A program made the position numbers and the translations under genes. 64,000 nt of DNA from Spiribacter sp. 2438 (GTDB lineage: Bacteria; Pseudomonadota; Gammaproteobacteria; Nitrococcales; Nitrococcaceae): NCBI RefSeq assembly GCF_009676705.1, contig NZ_CP046046.1, positions 434,001 through 498,000 on the forward strand, in the 5' to 3' direction. This document shows, in pieces, positions 39,704-50,092 of the stretch (positions within the stretch are counted from its first letter, which is position 1; each line of letters opens with the position of its first letter). The notes beneath the pieces are model-generated. The model saw only the letters and a list, made by a program, of their open reading frames with translations. It did not search any database and had not been told where the DNA came from.

Positions 39704-40909
39704 ATGGTGAATCCGGTGGAAATGGATCAGGGTGATCAGGCCGAAGGCCCACTCTTCAGCCCGTCCCTGCAGGCCATCCCCATGCCGGGCATTCGGCGGA
39801 TGATCAACACCGCCGCCGACATGAATGACGTCATTCATCTGTCCATCGGCCAGCCGGATTTCCCGACGCCCAAGCACATTGTTGACGCGCACATCGAGGC
39901 CCTGCAGGACGGCCTCACCGGTTACACCATGGATGCGGGCCTGCCCGAACTGCTGACGGAGCTGGCGCGCTATTACAGTGCCCGCTATGACCGGGACCTC
40001 ACCGAGGACAATTTTCTGGTGACCACCGGCGCCACCGAGGCCATGTACCTAGCGCTCACGGCCACGGCGGCACCCGGGCGGCAGTTCATTGTCACCGACC
40101 CCACCTTCCTGCTTTATGCGCCCCTGATCCGCATGAACGGGGGTGAGGTGAAGTTGATTCCCACGCGGCCAGAGCATGGCCATCAGATTGACCCCCAGGA
40201 GGTCATCGATGCCATTGGCATGCGCACCTTTGCCATCGTCCTGAATTCGCCGAGCAACCCCAGTGGCGCGGTCTATCCCCGGGAAACCATTGAAGCCATC
40301 GTCCAGGAGGCCGCCTACCGGGGCGTCTACGTGTTCGCCGACGAGGTCTACGATCACATCCTGCTGGATGAGGGGATGGAGTTTCCCAGCGTCATCAATT
40401 GCACCTCGGACCTGGACCACGTGATGTCCATTTCGAGCTTCTCCAAGACCTTCAGCATGGCCGGGTTCCGGATCGGCTGGATGATTTCCAGCCAGGGAGC
40501 GATCAAGAAACTCCGTCGCTACCACATGTTCACCACCACCGTGGCGAGCACTCCGGCCCAGTGGGCGGGGGTGGCGGCCCTGAAGGGCGACATGGCCTGT
40601 GTGGACGAGATGAATGCCGAGTACCGGCGGCGCCGCGATCGGGTGGTGGAGTTGGTCAGTGAGACACCCCACCTGACGGGGTATGTGCCCCAGGGGGCGT
40701 TCTACATCTTCCCGTCCCTGCCGCCACGCACCGACGGCACGGATCTGTCCCTGCGGATGCTCGCGGAAACCGGAGTGTGCGTAATTCCGGGCGACGCCTT
40801 CGGGGACACCTGCGGCAATGCCATTCGGATCAGTTTTTCCAATTCCATGGAGAACATTGAAGAGGCCTTTGCCCGCATGCAGCCCTGGCTGGCCAAGCAG
40901 AAGTTCTGA
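39704..40909 (+). CDS. Class I/II PLP aminotransferase
   Basis: Fold-type I aminotransferase of 401 aa (AspC/AlaA/DapL-like group). The PLP lysine lies in SISSFSKTFSMAGFRIGW (about residue 246). Other motifs are LSIGQPDFPTPKHIVDAH at the start of the large domain, TTGATEAMYLAL, VLNSPSNPSGAVYPRE, FADEVYDHI and the Arg of NAIRISFSNSMENIEEAF that binds the substrate carboxylate. An AGGGGAA ribosome site precedes ATG 39704. The amino donor is not determinable. It is divergent from the D-2-hydroxyacid dehydrogenase and convergent with the GNAT-nitrilase gene (zero gap). Confidence 0.88.
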   Translation: MVNPVEMDQGDQAEGPLFSPSLQAIPMPGIRRMINTAADMNDVIHLSIGQPDFPTPKHIVDAHIEALQDGLTGYTMDAGLPELLTELARYYSARYDRDLTEDNFLVTTGATEAMYLALTATAAPGRQFIVTDPTFLLYAPLIRMNGGEVKLIPTRPEHGHQIDPQEVIDAIGMRTFAIVLNSPSNPSGAVYPRETIEAIVQEAAYRGVYVFADEVYDHILLDEGMEFPSVINCTSDLDHVMSISSFSKTFSMAGFRIGWMISSQGAIKKLRRYHMFTTTVASTPAQWAGVAALKGDMACVDEMNAEYRRRRDRVVELVSETPHLTGYVPQGAFYIFPSLPPRTDGTDLSLRMLAETGVCVIPGDAFGDTCGNAIRISFSNSMENIEEAFARMQPWLAKQKF

Positions 40910-42454
40910 TCAGTCGTCGAGCCAGTGAACCCGATACAGGTCCAGGCGCCGGTCGCGGGCGTTCTGGACCGATCCTTCCGCCCGCAGCTGTTTGATTTTG
41001 TCCATGTCCAGATCCACCACCAGGGTCATCTCGGTGTTCGGGGTGGATTCACTGACGATGCCGTCGTGGGGGAAGGCAAAATCCGACGGTGAAAAAACCG
41101 CCGCCTGGGCATACTGAATTTCAATGTTCTCCACCCGGGGCAGGTTGCCGACACTGCCGGTGATGGCCACATAGCACTCGTTTTCGATGGCTCGGGCCTG
41201 GGCGCAGCGCCGGACCCGCAGATAGGCATTCTTGGTGTCGGTCCAGAAGGGGACGAACAGAATCTGCATGCCCTGATCCGCCAGTAGCCGGCAGGCTTCC
41301 GGGAATTCCACGTCGTAGCAGACCAGAATCCCGATCTTGCCCACGTCGGTGTCGAAGGCTCTGAGGGCATCGCCGCCCTGCACCCCCCAGTAGAATCGCT
41401 CGTCCGGCGTGGCATGCAGTTTGTAGTGATGGTCCAGGGTGCCGTCCCGGTGACAGAGGTAGGCGACGTTATAGAGAGCGTTGTCCTCGTAGACCGGCAT
41501 GGAGCCGGCGATGATGTTGATGTTGTAGCTCACCGCCATGCGGCTCATGGCGTCCACGATTTCGCCGGTGTATTGCGCCAGGCCGCGCATCGCCTCCGCC
41601 GGGTCATCCTGATTGAACTGGGCCAGCAGCGGGGCGTTGAACAGCTCCGGGAAGAGGATGAAGTCGCAGTGGTAACCCGCCATGGCATCGACGAAGAACT
41701 CGATGTTGGACATCAGATCCTCGAAGTTGGTGACCCGGCGCATCTGCCACTGCACGGTGCCCACCCGCACGGTGGACTTGCGACCGCCAATCAGGGAGGT
41801 GCGGGCGCTTTCGTAAAAGATGTTGTCCCACTGCAGGAGCGTGGCATAGGCCATGGACTCCTCGTCCTCGGGCAGATAGGCGGTGATCACCCGCCGGACA
41901 TGGAAATCGTTGGCCAGCTGGAAGGACAGAATGGGGTCGTACAACTCCCGGCGCTTGACCAGGTCGATGTACTCCTCGGGCTTCATGTCATCGGCATGGT
42001 CCTGGTAGCCCGGCATGCGACCGCCGGCGACGATGGCCCGCAGGTTCAGGCTGCGACAGAGCTCCTTGCGGGCGTCATAAAGACGACGGCCGAGCCGCAT
42101 GCCGCGATACTCCGGATCGACGAAAATATCCACGCCGTAGAGCACGTCGCCATTGGGGTCATGGTGGGTGAGGTAGCCGTTGCTGGTGATCTGGTTGTAT
42201 TTGTGCCGATCGCCGAAGCGATCATAATCCACGATCATGGAGATGGCGCCGGCGATCACCCGCCCGTTGTCTTCGATGCAGATCTGACCTTCGGCAAAGC
42301 GATTGATCTGCGCGCTGAACTGTTTGCGGGTCCAGGCGCCGCCGAGGTCCGAGTAGACCTGATCCATGATGTGGCGGACATCCGGGTAGTCGGAAAGCCG
42401 CAGATGGCGAAGTTGCAGGCGGTGTTCCTCGCCGGTGGTGTCCTGCTCAATCAT
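40910..42454 (-). CDS. GNAT acetyltransferase fused to carbon-nitrogen hydrolase (nitrilase superfamily)
   Basis: A 514-aa two-domain protein. Residues about 12-220 form a GNAT-like domain (LQLRHLRLSDYPDVRHIMDQVYSDLGGAW, GVDIFVDPEYRGMRLGRRLYDARKELCR, the last being the acetyl-CoA loop). Residues about 235-514 form a nitrilase/amidase domain with the catalytic triad Glu (FILFPELFNAPLL), Lys (DHHYKLHATPDE) and Cys (LVCYDVEFPEACRLL). The pair would cut a C-N bond and perhaps act on the released or related amine. The fused form occurs in many proteobacteria but its substrate is not known. The neighbour aminotransferase suggests nitrogen salvage (inference). Confidence 0.88.
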   Translation of the reverse strand: MIEQDTTGEEHRLQLRHLRLSDYPDVRHIMDQVYSDLGGAWTRKQFSAQINRFAEGQICIEDNGRVIAGAISMIVDYDRFGDRHKYNQITSNGYLTHHDPNGDVLYGVDIFVDPEYRGMRLGRRLYDARKELCRSLNLRAIVAGGRMPGYQDHADDMKPEEYIDLVKRRELYDPILSFQLANDFHVRRVITAYLPEDEESMAYATLLQWDNIFYESARTSLIGGRKSTVRVGTVQWQMRRVTNFEDLMSNIEFFVDAMAGYHCDFILFPELFNAPLLAQFNQDDPAEAMRGLAQYTGEIVDAMSRMAVSYNINIIAGSMPVYEDNALYNVAYLCHRDGTLDHHYKLHATPDERFYWGVQGGDALRAFDTDVGKIGILVCYDVEFPEACRLLADQGMQILFVPFWTDTKNAYLRVRRCAQARAIENECYVAITGSVGNLPRVENIEIQYAQAAVFSPSDFAFPHDGIVSESTPNTEMTLVVDLDMDKIKQLRAEGSVQNARDRRLDLYRVHWLDD

Positions 42455-42491
42455 GCCCGCAAGGATATCATGGGCCCCGATGACGTCAGAG

Positions 42492-42509
42492 TGTCTGACC
42501 CGTCAGACA
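42492..42509. promoter_or_regulatory. Perfect palindrome TGTCTGAC-CC-GTCAGACA before the DksA-like gene
   Basis: Two 8-base arms with a 2-base centre end one base before the ribosome site GGAGG (42511-42515) of the next gene. A further GTCAGA copy sits at 42485-42490, so the arm sequence occurs three times in 25 bases. It is either a repressor operator or an RNA hairpin next to the ribosome site. A TATCAT at 42466-42471 is a possible -10. Confidence 0.5.
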
Positions 42510-42520
42510 AGGAGGCAACG

Positions 42521-42913
42521 ATGTCCGAGCATTTAACCGCCGAACAGCGCCAGACCCTGCGCCACGCCCTGGAGAAGGAAGGTGAGGATCTGCGGGAGGA
42601 AATCCGCAGTGAACTGCTGGCCGCCGACCTGCACCGGGCGGAGGACATCGCCGATCGTGTCCGCGACTCCGGCGAAGAGTCGGTGGTGGATCTGCTCGCC
42701 GACATCGAGTACGCCGCCATCGATCGGCATGTTCAGGCTCTGCAGGCCAACGAGCGAGCTCAGCAGGCCTGGCACAGCGGGGGGTATGGGATTTGCCTGG
42801 ATTGCGGCGAGCCCATTCCCTTTGCCCGGCTGGAGGCGTTTCCGTCGGCCGCCCGGTGCGTGAACTGTCAGTCGGCGGTGGAGCGGGCCGACGGCCCGCC
42901 TCCGCGCCTCTGA
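42521..42913 (+). CDS. TraR/DksA-type zinc-finger protein
   Basis: Small (130 aa) member of the DksA/TraR family, which enter the RNA polymerase secondary channel. ATG 42521 has GGAGG five bases upstream; the upstream frame is antisense to another gene. The C-terminal zinc finger is CLDCGEPIPFARLEAFPSAARCVNC, with four Cys. The N-terminal coiled coil (about 5-75) has Glu/Asp-rich helices, but the tip acidic pair of DksA proper (DxxDxA) is not clear, so polymerase activity is uncertain. It is shorter than E. coli DksA (151 aa). Confidence 0.85.
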   Translation: MSEHLTAEQRQTLRHALEKEGEDLREEIRSELLAADLHRAEDIADRVRDSGEESVVDLLADIEYAAIDRHVQALQANERAQQAWHSGGYGICLDCGEPIPFARLEAFPSAARCVNCQSAVERADGPPPRL

Positions 42914-42926
42914 GAGGAGATTCTGC

Positions 42927-44663
42927 TTGCCGCGCTGCGCCCAACAGCTCGCCGCCCTCTGCCTGACCCTATGGTTCGGGGCGGCGTCCTTGGCCGCGGC
43001 CGCCGGCCTCGAGGTGACCATCGCCGGTGTCGAAGGGGACCTGCGGGACAATGTCGTGGCGTTTGTCGACGATCGGGTAGAACTGGATTCGCCCCTGGCG
43101 GCCCGCCTCCACCGCATCCGGGTGGAGGAGCAGGTCCGTGAGGCACTCGAAGCGCTGGGGCACTATCAGGCAGACATCGCCGTGGATCTGGAGGAACGGG
43201 ACGGCCAATGGCATCTGGACCTGGAGATCGATCCGGGGCCGCGGGTCACCCTGCGCAGGGTGGATGTGATGATTCGGGGGGAGGGCGCTGAGGACGGTGC
43301 CTTCGAGCGACTGCGGGAGCGGCTGCCCATCGCCAGTGGCGATGGCCTGGATCATGGGCGCTACGAAGCCAGTAAGCGGGCGCTGCGAAGTCTGGCGCGG
43401 GAGCGGGGTTACTTCGACCATGAGTTCACCACCGCCCGACTGGCCGTGCACGGCGAGGAAGGTTGGGCGGATGTGGAACTGGTGTTCGACTCCGGGTCAC
43501 GCTACGTCTTTGGCCCGGTGACGTTTTCCGATTCGCCGTTCCGGGAGGCATTCCTGGAGCGTCTGGTGCCGTTTGAACCCGGCACGCCCTATGACGCGGG
43601 GGAGGTGGCCACCTTCAATACCCGGTTGCTGGAGAGCGGCTATTTTGAGGATGCGCGGGTGGACGTGGCGACTGATGAGCCGGACAACCGGCAGATACCG
43701 GTGAACGCCGAGGTCGAAACCCGCCAGCGCAATACCGTTTCCACGGGGGTGGGGTATTCCACGGATGAAGGCCCGCGCCTGCGCCTGGGATTTACCCGCC
43801 ATTACGTCAATAACCGGGGTCATCGGTTGACGGCGGAGTCGCGTTTTTCCGAGGTCCGTCAGGCCCTGGATGCCCGTTATGAAATCCCGCTTCGTGATCC
43901 ACTGCGGGACAACCTCACGGTGAGTACCGGCTGGGAAAACGAGGAGATTGATGGCCTTCGCAGTGAGCGCTACAGCCTGGGTGTCAGTCGCCGGCAGCAG
44001 TTCAACTCGGGCTGGGTGCGGACCCAGTCGGTCAGGCTTCTGGATGAGCGCTTTTCCGTGGGCGCCGAGTCCGGCCGCAGCCAGCTGTTCCTGCCCGGCC
44101 TGTCGTTCTCCCGAACGCGATCCCGGGGAGAACCGGACCCCCACTGGGGCGATCGCCAGGATTATTCCCTGGAGGCCGGCGCCCGCGAAATCCTCTCGGA
44201 CGTGGACATTGCGCGACTGCGGGTGGGACAGACCTGGTTGCGCACCGCGGGCGAGAGTCACCGCTTTCAGTTGCGGGGGGACCTGGGTGGCATCGCCACC
44301 AACGAGTTCAGTGACGTGCCGACTTCATTGAGATTTTTTGCCGGTGGCGATCAGAGCGTGCGTGGCTTTGCTTTCCGCAGCCTCGGGCCCACCGACGATG
44401 ACGGCGATGTGGTGGGTGGTCGCTATCTGGCCACCGGCAGCGCCGAGTACAGCTACCCGATGGTGGCCGGCTGGCGGGTGGCCACCTTTGTGGATGCCGG
44501 CAACGCCTTCGACCAGTGGGACAATGTGGACCCGGAGGTCGGGGTCGGGTTCGGGGTGCGCTGGCGCTCGCCGGTGGGGCCGCTGCGAATTGATCTGGCC
44601 TGGGGTGTCAGCCGCGATGACAATCCGCTGCGCTTGCACCTCTCCGTGGGGCCACCGTTCTGA
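42927..44663 (+). CDS. tamA: Outer membrane translocation and assembly protein TamA
   Basis: Omp85-family outer membrane protein working with TamB. The 578-aa product starts at TTG 42927, after GAGAGGAG. Its signal peptide ends near AAAAG. POTRA-like repeats cover about residues 25-260 (VEEQVREALEALGHYQADIAVDL, SKRALRSLARERGYFDHEFTTARL). The C-terminal beta-barrel includes FAGGDQSVRGFAFRSLGP, the conserved RGF segment, and ends with a Phe as outer membrane proteins do. It overlaps tamB by one base (TGATG). Confidence 0.93.
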   Translation: MPRCAQQLAALCLTLWFGAASLAAAAGLEVTIAGVEGDLRDNVVAFVDDRVELDSPLAARLHRIRVEEQVREALEALGHYQADIAVDLEERDGQWHLDLEIDPGPRVTLRRVDVMIRGEGAEDGAFERLRERLPIASGDGLDHGRYEASKRALRSLARERGYFDHEFTTARLAVHGEEGWADVELVFDSGSRYVFGPVTFSDSPFREAFLERLVPFEPGTPYDAGEVATFNTRLLESGYFEDARVDVATDEPDNRQIPVNAEVETRQRNTVSTGVGYSTDEGPRLRLGFTRHYVNNRGHRLTAESRFSEVRQALDARYEIPLRDPLRDNLTVSTGWENEEIDGLRSERYSLGVSRRQQFNSGWVRTQSVRLLDERFSVGAESGRSQLFLPGLSFSRTRSRGEPDPHWGDRQDYSLEAGAREILSDVDIARLRVGQTWLRTAGESHRFQLRGDLGGIATNEFSDVPTSLRFFAGGDQSVRGFAFRSLGPTDDDGDVVGGRYLATGSAEYSYPMVAGWRVATFVDAGNAFDQWDNVDPEVGVGFGVRWRSPVGPLRIDLAWGVSRDDNPLRLHLSVGPPF

Positions 44664-47600
44664 TGCGGACGCTGGTTTATATTACCGTGTCGGTGTTGCT
44701 GGCCATGCTGGTGGCCCTCGTCTGGCTGGTCAGCACCACCAGCGGCGCCCGCTGGCTGGTGGAACAGGGCAGCGAGCAAGTGCCTGCGTTCTCGGCCCGG
44801 GTGGAAAGCGGCACCCTGCTGGAGGGCCTGGTTCTCACCGAGCCACGCTGGCAGGCGGAGGATCTCCGGGTGGGCGCTCAATCGCTGTCATTCCGGTGGA
44901 CGCCTCTCTGCCTGCGCGAGTGGACCGTCTGCATGGACGAACTCCGGGTCACGGATCTGAGCGTCGAGCGGCCCCCGGCAGTGGCCGTGGATCCGCTGGA
45001 AGCCGTCGTGGCACCGGACGAGGCCTATGAGCCCGCGCCGCTGGTGCTCCCGGACATCGCCATCCCCGTGGAGCTCATCCTCAGCGATGCCGTCATTGTG
45101 GGCGTACGGCTGCGGTCCGGCGACACCGACCAGACGCTGGACCGTGTGGCGCTGGCCGCGCATTGGTCCGAGTCGCAGCTGGTGCTTGAATATTTCGACG
45201 TCGTGGGCCCGGATGGCGAACTGGACCTGCAGGGCCAGGTGAGGACCACCGGCGACTGGCCACTGGAGCTGCAGGCCCGGCTGCGGCCGGAGCCAGGCCT
45301 GACAGCAGACCTGCCTCTGGACATTCACGCCACCCTCGGTGGCGTGCCGGAGGCGCTGGATCTTGCCGGCACGGTGGACGGGCTGGATACCGGACCGGTG
45401 GAGTTCGATGCCACCCTGAAGGCGTTCCAGCGCCCGCTCCGGGTGTCGGGTCAGGCGCGGGCAGCGGGTGGTCATCTGTCCGTGGAAGCGGAGCTCATGG
45501 ATGAGCTGGCCATGGATGCCACGGTGGATATTGCGGATCTGGCCAGCTTCTGGCCGGGCCTCGGTGGTGAGCTTCGGGGCGACCTGGAGGTCCGCGGCAC
45601 CCTGGCCGCGTTTTCAGCGGCGGCGGATCTCGATGCCGAGGCACTCCGGTGGAATGAGTTCGCCGTTGACGAAGCCCGCCTTGCCGGGGAATGGCGGCAG
45701 GCCGATGGCGGCTCGTTGGCGCTCTCGGCCCGCGGGGTCTCCCGTGACGGGGATGCACTGGGCGGCGGTGAGTTGTCGCTACAGGGTACGCCCGAGGCGC
45801 ACGAGTTGGCGCTGGACGTGAGCGAAGGACCGGTGGAAGCGTCGATGACCCTGGAAGGCGGGGTGGAGTCCGTGGGTGATCCCTGGCGGGGTGTGGTCCG
45901 CCAGGCGCAGATCACCGCACCCGATGGTATCTGGCGACTGCAGGATAGTCCCGCGCTGGAGCTCAACCCAATGACGCCCTCGCTCATGCTGGCCGCCCAC
46001 TGCTGGGGTCGGGATGAGCTGCGGATCTGCGCCGAGCCCCTGCGAGCCACGCCGGAATCCGGACGGCTGGCCTTTTCCCTGCCGGCCGTGGATCTGGCCC
46101 TACTGGATCCCTGGCTACCCCCGGGGATCGAACTGCCGGGGCAGGTGGCGGGGGACGGTCTGCTGCGCTGGCAGGCGGACCGGCCGCCGGAGGCCCGTCT
46201 GACGCTGGTCAGCGAGAACAGTCAGCTGGTGGTGACTCCCGACGCTGAGCAGCCGCCGTTCGAGCTTCCCTACGATCGAATGGTCCTCGACGCCGACCTG
46301 CGGCCGGAGCGGGCCAATGTCCGGCTGGGTATTGCCGCGCCGGATCTGGGTACCGGTGGCCTGGTGGCGGCATTCGATCCGGCGGCGATGGCGACCGAGC
46401 CCACGGCGACGCCGCTGGCCGGCCAGGTCTGGTTCGACGGCATTCCCCTCGCCCCCCTGGCCGGAGCCCTGCCCCAGGTCCGCAGCGTGGACGGACGACT
46501 GTCCGTCGAAGGGGCGCTGTCCGGGACCGTGCCGGCACCGCGGTTTCAGGGCCAGGTGGCCATCCGCGACGGCGAGGTCTGGCCAGCCGCCCTGGCCTCC
46601 GCCTTTGAGGCAATCTCGCTGGTGGCCGACGTGGACGGCGACCGGGCGGAGCTCGCCGGCGCCGTGTCGGCGGGGGAGGGCCGTGCCGAACTCGACGGCC
46701 AGCTGGACTGGTCCGCCGGGACACTGATGGGTGATCTTCGCCTTGCCGGTGAATCCCTGGAAATCGATCAGGGGGCGCTGGCGGATTTGCGGGTTTCGCC
46801 GGATCTGCAGCTGTCCCTCGAACCCGAGCGGATTCAGTTCAGCGGCGATCTCCGGGTGCCGTGGGCGCGTATCGCGTTGATGTCGGCGCCTTCTAGCGCT
46901 GTCCGGGTATCACCCGATGCCGTGCGCGTTGATCGGCCCGAGCCCGAAGCCCCGGACGTCATGGAGGCGGCCGGTCGGGTGCTGGAGAGTGATCTACTCA
47001 TCCGCCTGGGCGACGATGTCCGTTTCGAGGGCTACGGAGCCAGTGGTCGAGTCGACGGTGAGCTGAGGCTCCGTCAAGCCGGTGGTGCCGAGGTCCAGGG
47101 CGACGGAGTCCTGGAGCTGCGGGATGCGCGCTACCGGGCTTACGGGCAGGAACTCGGCATCCGCCGGGGGCGGCTGGTATTCACCGGCCCGCTGGAGGAC
47201 CCGCGGATCGATATTGAAGCGGTTCGCGAGGTGGGTGATGTGGTGGCCGGTGTCCGGCTGGAAGGGTCCGTCCGCAGCCCCAGCGTGACGCTATTCTCGC
47301 AGCCGGTGCTGGAGCAGGGCACCATTCTGGCCTACCTGCTCACGGGCCAGCCTCCGGGTCGCGGTACGCCGGGTGAAGAGGCGTTGCTGGGCCAGGCGGC
47401 ACTGTCCTTCGGCCTGTTTGGCGGTGCCCGCATTGGCGAGGCGCTGGCGGAAGAACTGGGGGTGGAAGACTTCCAGCTGGAGGCCGTCGGTCGGGGCGAG
47501 GAAACCCAGGTGGCCCTGAGTGGTTATCTGGCCCCCAACCTCCTGATTCGATACGGCGTCGGGGTGTTCGAGCCGGTGAACACCCTCAGCCTGCGGTACT

Positions 47601-47683
47601 ACTTCAACCGTCAGCTTTACCTGGAAGCGGTCAGCGGCGCCGAAAACGCCGTGGATATCTTTTATTCCTTCGACTACGACTGA
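44663..47683 (+). CDS. tamB: Translocation and assembly module protein TamB
   Basis: Large inner-membrane-anchored periplasmic protein (1006 aa) of the TamB/AsmA-like class that bridges the envelope to TamA and moves phospholipids or helps outer membrane protein insertion. There is one N-terminal transmembrane segment (residues about 5-24, [20 protein letters not shown]). The long middle is beta-strand-rich repeats. The C-terminal DUF490 domain (about 690-1006) contains [27 protein letters not shown], and a final Phe-rich strand end (FYSFDYD). It is shorter than E. coli TamB (1259). It converges with the RNA helicase gene by ten bases of overlap. Confidence 0.92.
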   Translation: MRTLVYITVSVLLAMLVALVWLVSTTSGARWLVEQGSEQVPAFSARVESGTLLEGLVLTEPRWQAEDLRVGAQSLSFRWTPLCLREWTVCMDELRVTDLSVERPPAVAVDPLEAVVAPDEAYEPAPLVLPDIAIPVELILSDAVIVGVRLRSGDTDQTLDRVALAAHWSESQLVLEYFDVVGPDGELDLQGQVRTTGDWPLELQARLRPEPGLTADLPLDIHATLGGVPEALDLAGTVDGLDTGPVEFDATLKAFQRPLRVSGQARAAGGHLSVEAELMDELAMDATVDIADLASFWPGLGGELRGDLEVRGTLAAFSAAADLDAEALRWNEFAVDEARLAGEWRQADGGSLALSARGVSRDGDALGGGELSLQGTPEAHELALDVSEGPVEASMTLEGGVESVGDPWRGVVRQAQITAPDGIWRLQDSPALELNPMTPSLMLAAHCWGRDELRICAEPLRATPESGRLAFSLPAVDLALLDPWLPPGIELPGQVAGDGLLRWQADRPPEARLTLVSENSQLVVTPDAEQPPFELPYDRMVLDADLRPERANVRLGIAAPDLGTGGLVAAFDPAAMATEPTATPLAGQVWFDGIPLAPLAGALPQVRSVDGRLSVEGALSGTVPAPRFQGQVAIRDGEVWPAALASAFEAISLVADVDGDRAELAGAVSAGEGRAELDGQLDWSAGTLMGDLRLAGESLEIDQGALADLRVSPDLQLSLEPERIQFSGDLRVPWARIALMSAPSSAVRVSPDAVRVDRPEPEAPDVMEAAGRVLESDLLIRLGDDVRFEGYGASGRVDGELRLRQAGGAEVQGDGVLELRDARYRAYGQELGIRRGRLVFTGPLEDPRIDIEAVREVGDVVAGVRLEGSVRSPSVTLFSQPVLEQGTILAYLLTGQPPGRGTPGEEALLGQAALSFGLFGGARIGEALAEELGVEDFQLEAVGRGEETQVALSGYLAPNLLIRYGVGVFEPVNTLSLRYYFNRQLYLEAVSGAENAVDIFYSFDYD

Positions 47684-49002
47684 TCAGGGCCGCCGTTGCC
47701 GGGGCGTGAGCCGCCGCTGGAGCCGGAGCGGGGGCGCCGGCCGCCATTGCCGCTGCTCCGGCGGCCATTGCCACCGCTGCGCCCACCACCGGCTCCACCG
47801 CGGCGGGAGTCCATCCGGACCGCCGGTTTGATATCGGTGGCGATCAGCTCCGGCGGTGCCATCTCCGACGGAATTTTCTGATCGATGTAGGCCTCGATGT
47901 CCGGCAGGGAGTAGACGTAGCTTTCGCAGGCAAAACTGATGGCGTCGCCCGCGGCGCCGGCCCGGGCCGTCCGGCCGATACGATGGACGTAATCCTCGGG
48001 GTCCTGGGGCAGGTCATAGTTGATGACATGGCTGACCTCGGGGATGTGCAGTCCGCGGGCCGCGACATCCGTCGCCACCATGATGGGCAGGTCGCCGTTC
48101 TGGAACTGGGAGAGCAGCTGTTCCCGCTTGTTCTGGGGGATATCCCCGGAGATCACCGCCGCTTTGATGTCATTGCCCTTGAGGTAGCCGGTGACTCGGT
48201 CCGCGTCCCGCTTGGTGTTGACAAAAATCAGGGTCCGGGTGGGCTCCTGCTGGCGCAGCACTCCCAGGAGCAGACCGATCTTGTCGTTGTTCTCAACGTG
48301 ATAGAGCTGCTGCCGGACCCGGTCGGCGGTAATCGTCTCGGACTCGATCTGCACCGACTGCGGCTCGTTCATGTGCTCGTAGGCCAGCTCCCGGACCCGC
48401 TCGGACAGGGTGGCGGAGAACAGCATGTTGAGCCGCTCTTCCGGCGCGGGCATGCGGCGCAGCAGGTAGCGGATGTCGGCAATGAAGCCCATGTCGAACA
48501 TTCGGTCGGCTTCATCCAGGATGCAGACTTCGATGTTTTCCAGGCTGAAGACGCCCTGCTTGTAGAAGTCGATGATCCGACCGGGGGTGCCGATCAGGAT
48601 GTCCGTGCCCCGCTCCAGGGCCTTGCGCTGGCTCTCGTAGCCGGTGCCGCCATAAATGCAGGCGAAATCCAGGCCGGTGAACCAGCCCAGGCGCTCGGCG
48701 TCCTTGTGGATCTGGAGGGCCAGTTCCCGGGTGGGCGCCAGGATGATGGCCCAGGGGCCGGTCTTGCCTTCTTCCACCGGCACGGTCATCAGCCGGTGCA
48801 TGCAGGCCAGCAGGAAGGCCGCCGACTTGCCGGTGCCCGTCTGGGCCTGGCCTGCCACGTCCCGGCCCTGGAGGGCGATGGGCAGGGCAGCCGCCTGAAT
48901 GGGCGTGCAGTGGGTGAATCCGATCTCCTCGAGGCCGGTCATGAGAGACGGATGGAGATCGTGGGCCGCGAAAGTCGAGTCAGAGAGATGATTTTGTTCC
49001 AT
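47674..49002 (-). CDS. rhlB: DEAD-box RNA helicase, RhlB-like
   Basis: ATP-dependent RNA helicase, 442 aa from ATG 49002, which aligns with the RhlB start ([21 protein letters not shown]); a longer frame to 49056 has no support. Motifs: Q-motif [13 protein letters not shown], motif [22 protein letters not shown] in [17 protein letters not shown], and [10 protein letters not shown]. The C-terminal tail (about 400-442) is Gly/Ser/Arg-rich, as in RNA-binding extensions. RhlB normally works with RNase E; that partner gene is not here. It is divergent from grxD. Confidence 0.9.
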   Translation of the reverse strand: MEQNHLSDSTFAAHDLHPSLMTGLEEIGFTHCTPIQAAALPIALQGRDVAGQAQTGTGKSAAFLLACMHRLMTVPVEEGKTGPWAIILAPTRELALQIHKDAERLGWFTGLDFACIYGGTGYESQRKALERGTDILIGTPGRIIDFYKQGVFSLENIEVCILDEADRMFDMGFIADIRYLLRRMPAPEERLNMLFSATLSERVRELAYEHMNEPQSVQIESETITADRVRQQLYHVENNDKIGLLLGVLRQQEPTRTLIFVNTKRDADRVTGYLKGNDIKAAVISGDIPQNKREQLLSQFQNGDLPIMVATDVAARGLHIPEVSHVINYDLPQDPEDYVHRIGRTARAGAAGDAISFACESYVYSLPDIEAYIDQKIPSEMAPPELIATDIKPAVRMDSRRGGAGGGRSGGNGRRSSGNGGRRPRSGSSGGSRPGNGGPDQS

Positions 49003-49113
49003 GGGCGCGGAGCATAACGCATTGGCGGGGGTTTTGCCCTCGTCGGCTCGGGTCAAAGTCCGTAAACTGAGGGAATGTGTACGTCATCCGTCCCATTTGT
49101 ATAGGAGTCAGCC

Positions 49114-49449
49114 ATGAGCGATGTTCAGGACACCATTCGCGAGCAGGTACAGAGCAACCCGGTGCTGCTGTACATGAAGGGGTCGCCGCAGTTCCCGCAG
49201 TGCGGTTTTTCCATGCGCGCCGCCCAGGCTCTGGCGGGCTGTGGCGTGGAGTTCTCTTACGTCAATGTCCTCGAGGACGAGGGCATCCGGCAGGGCATCA
49301 AGGATTACGGCAACTGGCCAACCATTCCCCAGCTCTACATCAACGGCGAACTGATGGGCGGGTGCGACATCATTCTCGAAATGTATGAGAGCGGTGATCT
49401 GCAGAAAGCCGTGCAGGCCGCCGGCAGCGAGTCCGCTGGCGAAAGCTGA
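49114..49449 (+). CDS. grxD: Monothiol glutaredoxin Grx4-like
   Basis: CGFS-type glutaredoxin (111 aa) that binds and transfers [2Fe-2S] clusters with glutathione. The active site CGFS is in QFPQCGFSMRAAQAL (Cys30), followed by WPTIPQLYINGELMGGCDI, containing the glutathione-binding cis-Pro. TAGGAGTC precedes ATG 49114. A Cys-free C-terminal tail (SESAGES) is short. It lies next to rnt and pyrC as in other gammaproteobacteria; the two converge with a nine-base gap. Confidence 0.96.
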   Translation: MSDVQDTIREQVQSNPVLLYMKGSPQFPQCGFSMRAAQALAGCGVEFSYVNVLEDEGIRQGIKDYGNWPTIPQLYINGELMGGCDIILEMYESGDLQKAVQAAGSESAGES

Positions 49450-49458
49450 GGCGTCCGC

Positions 49459-50082
49459 TCAGGCGCCGCCGGGCCGTCCCAGGGTCTCGTCCCACCGATT
49501 GACGATGGCGCAGAACAGCTCGGCGGTCTTTTCCGCGTCGTAAATGGCCGAGTGCGCCTCGCGGGCATCCCAGTCCAGCCCCGCCGCGGCCACCCCGCGG
49601 GCCAGCACCGTCTGGCCGAAGGCCAGACCTGACAGCGTGGCGGTATCAAAGCACGAAAACGGATGGAACGGGTTGCGCTTGATGCCGCAGCGCGCCACCG
49701 CCGCGTTCAGAAAACCCAGATCAAACCAGGCGTTGTGACCCACCAGAACCGCCCGGCTGCAGCCGGTGGCGCGGATGTTTTCGCGGATCGGTTTGAAAAT
49801 CTGCGGCAGGGCCTCGGACTCGGGGATGGCCATGCGGAGCGGGTGGTCCGGGTCGATGCCATTGAACTCCAGCGACTTGGGGTCGAGGTTGGCACCTTCA
49901 AAGGGCTGGACGTGGTGCGTATGGGTCTCGCCCAGATAGAGCCGTCCCTGGTCGTCCATGTGAACCATGACTGCGGCTATCTGCAGGACGGCATCGGTGG
50001 CGGCCTTGACGCCGCCGGTCTCGATGTCCACCACCACGGGCAAAAAGCCACGAAAGCGCTGACTGATAAGGGGAGGTTGCAT
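49459..50082 (-). CDS. rnt: Ribonuclease T
   Basis: DEDD-type 3'-5' exoribonuclease that trims tRNA, 5S and 23S RNA ends. The 207-aa protein carries the four acidic and His positions: [22 protein letters not shown] (Asp, Glu), [15 protein letters not shown] (Asp) and [14 protein letters not shown] (His, Asp). RNase T signature residues [17 protein letters not shown] at the start distinguish it from Orn and DNA polymerase epsilon types. It is 10 bases downstream of pyrC, forming a pyrC-rnt operon. Confidence 0.96.
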   Translation of the reverse strand: MQPPLISQRFRGFLPVVVDIETGGVKAATDAVLQIAAVMVHMDDQGRLYLGETHTHHVQPFEGANLDPKSLEFNGIDPDHPLRMAIPESEALPQIFKPIRENIRATGCSRAVLVGHNAWFDLGFLNAAVARCGIKRNPFHPFSCFDTATLSGLAFGQTVLARGVAAAGLDWDAREAHSAIYDAEKTAELFCAIVNRWDETLGRPGGA

Positions 50083-50092
50083 GGTGGCTCCG

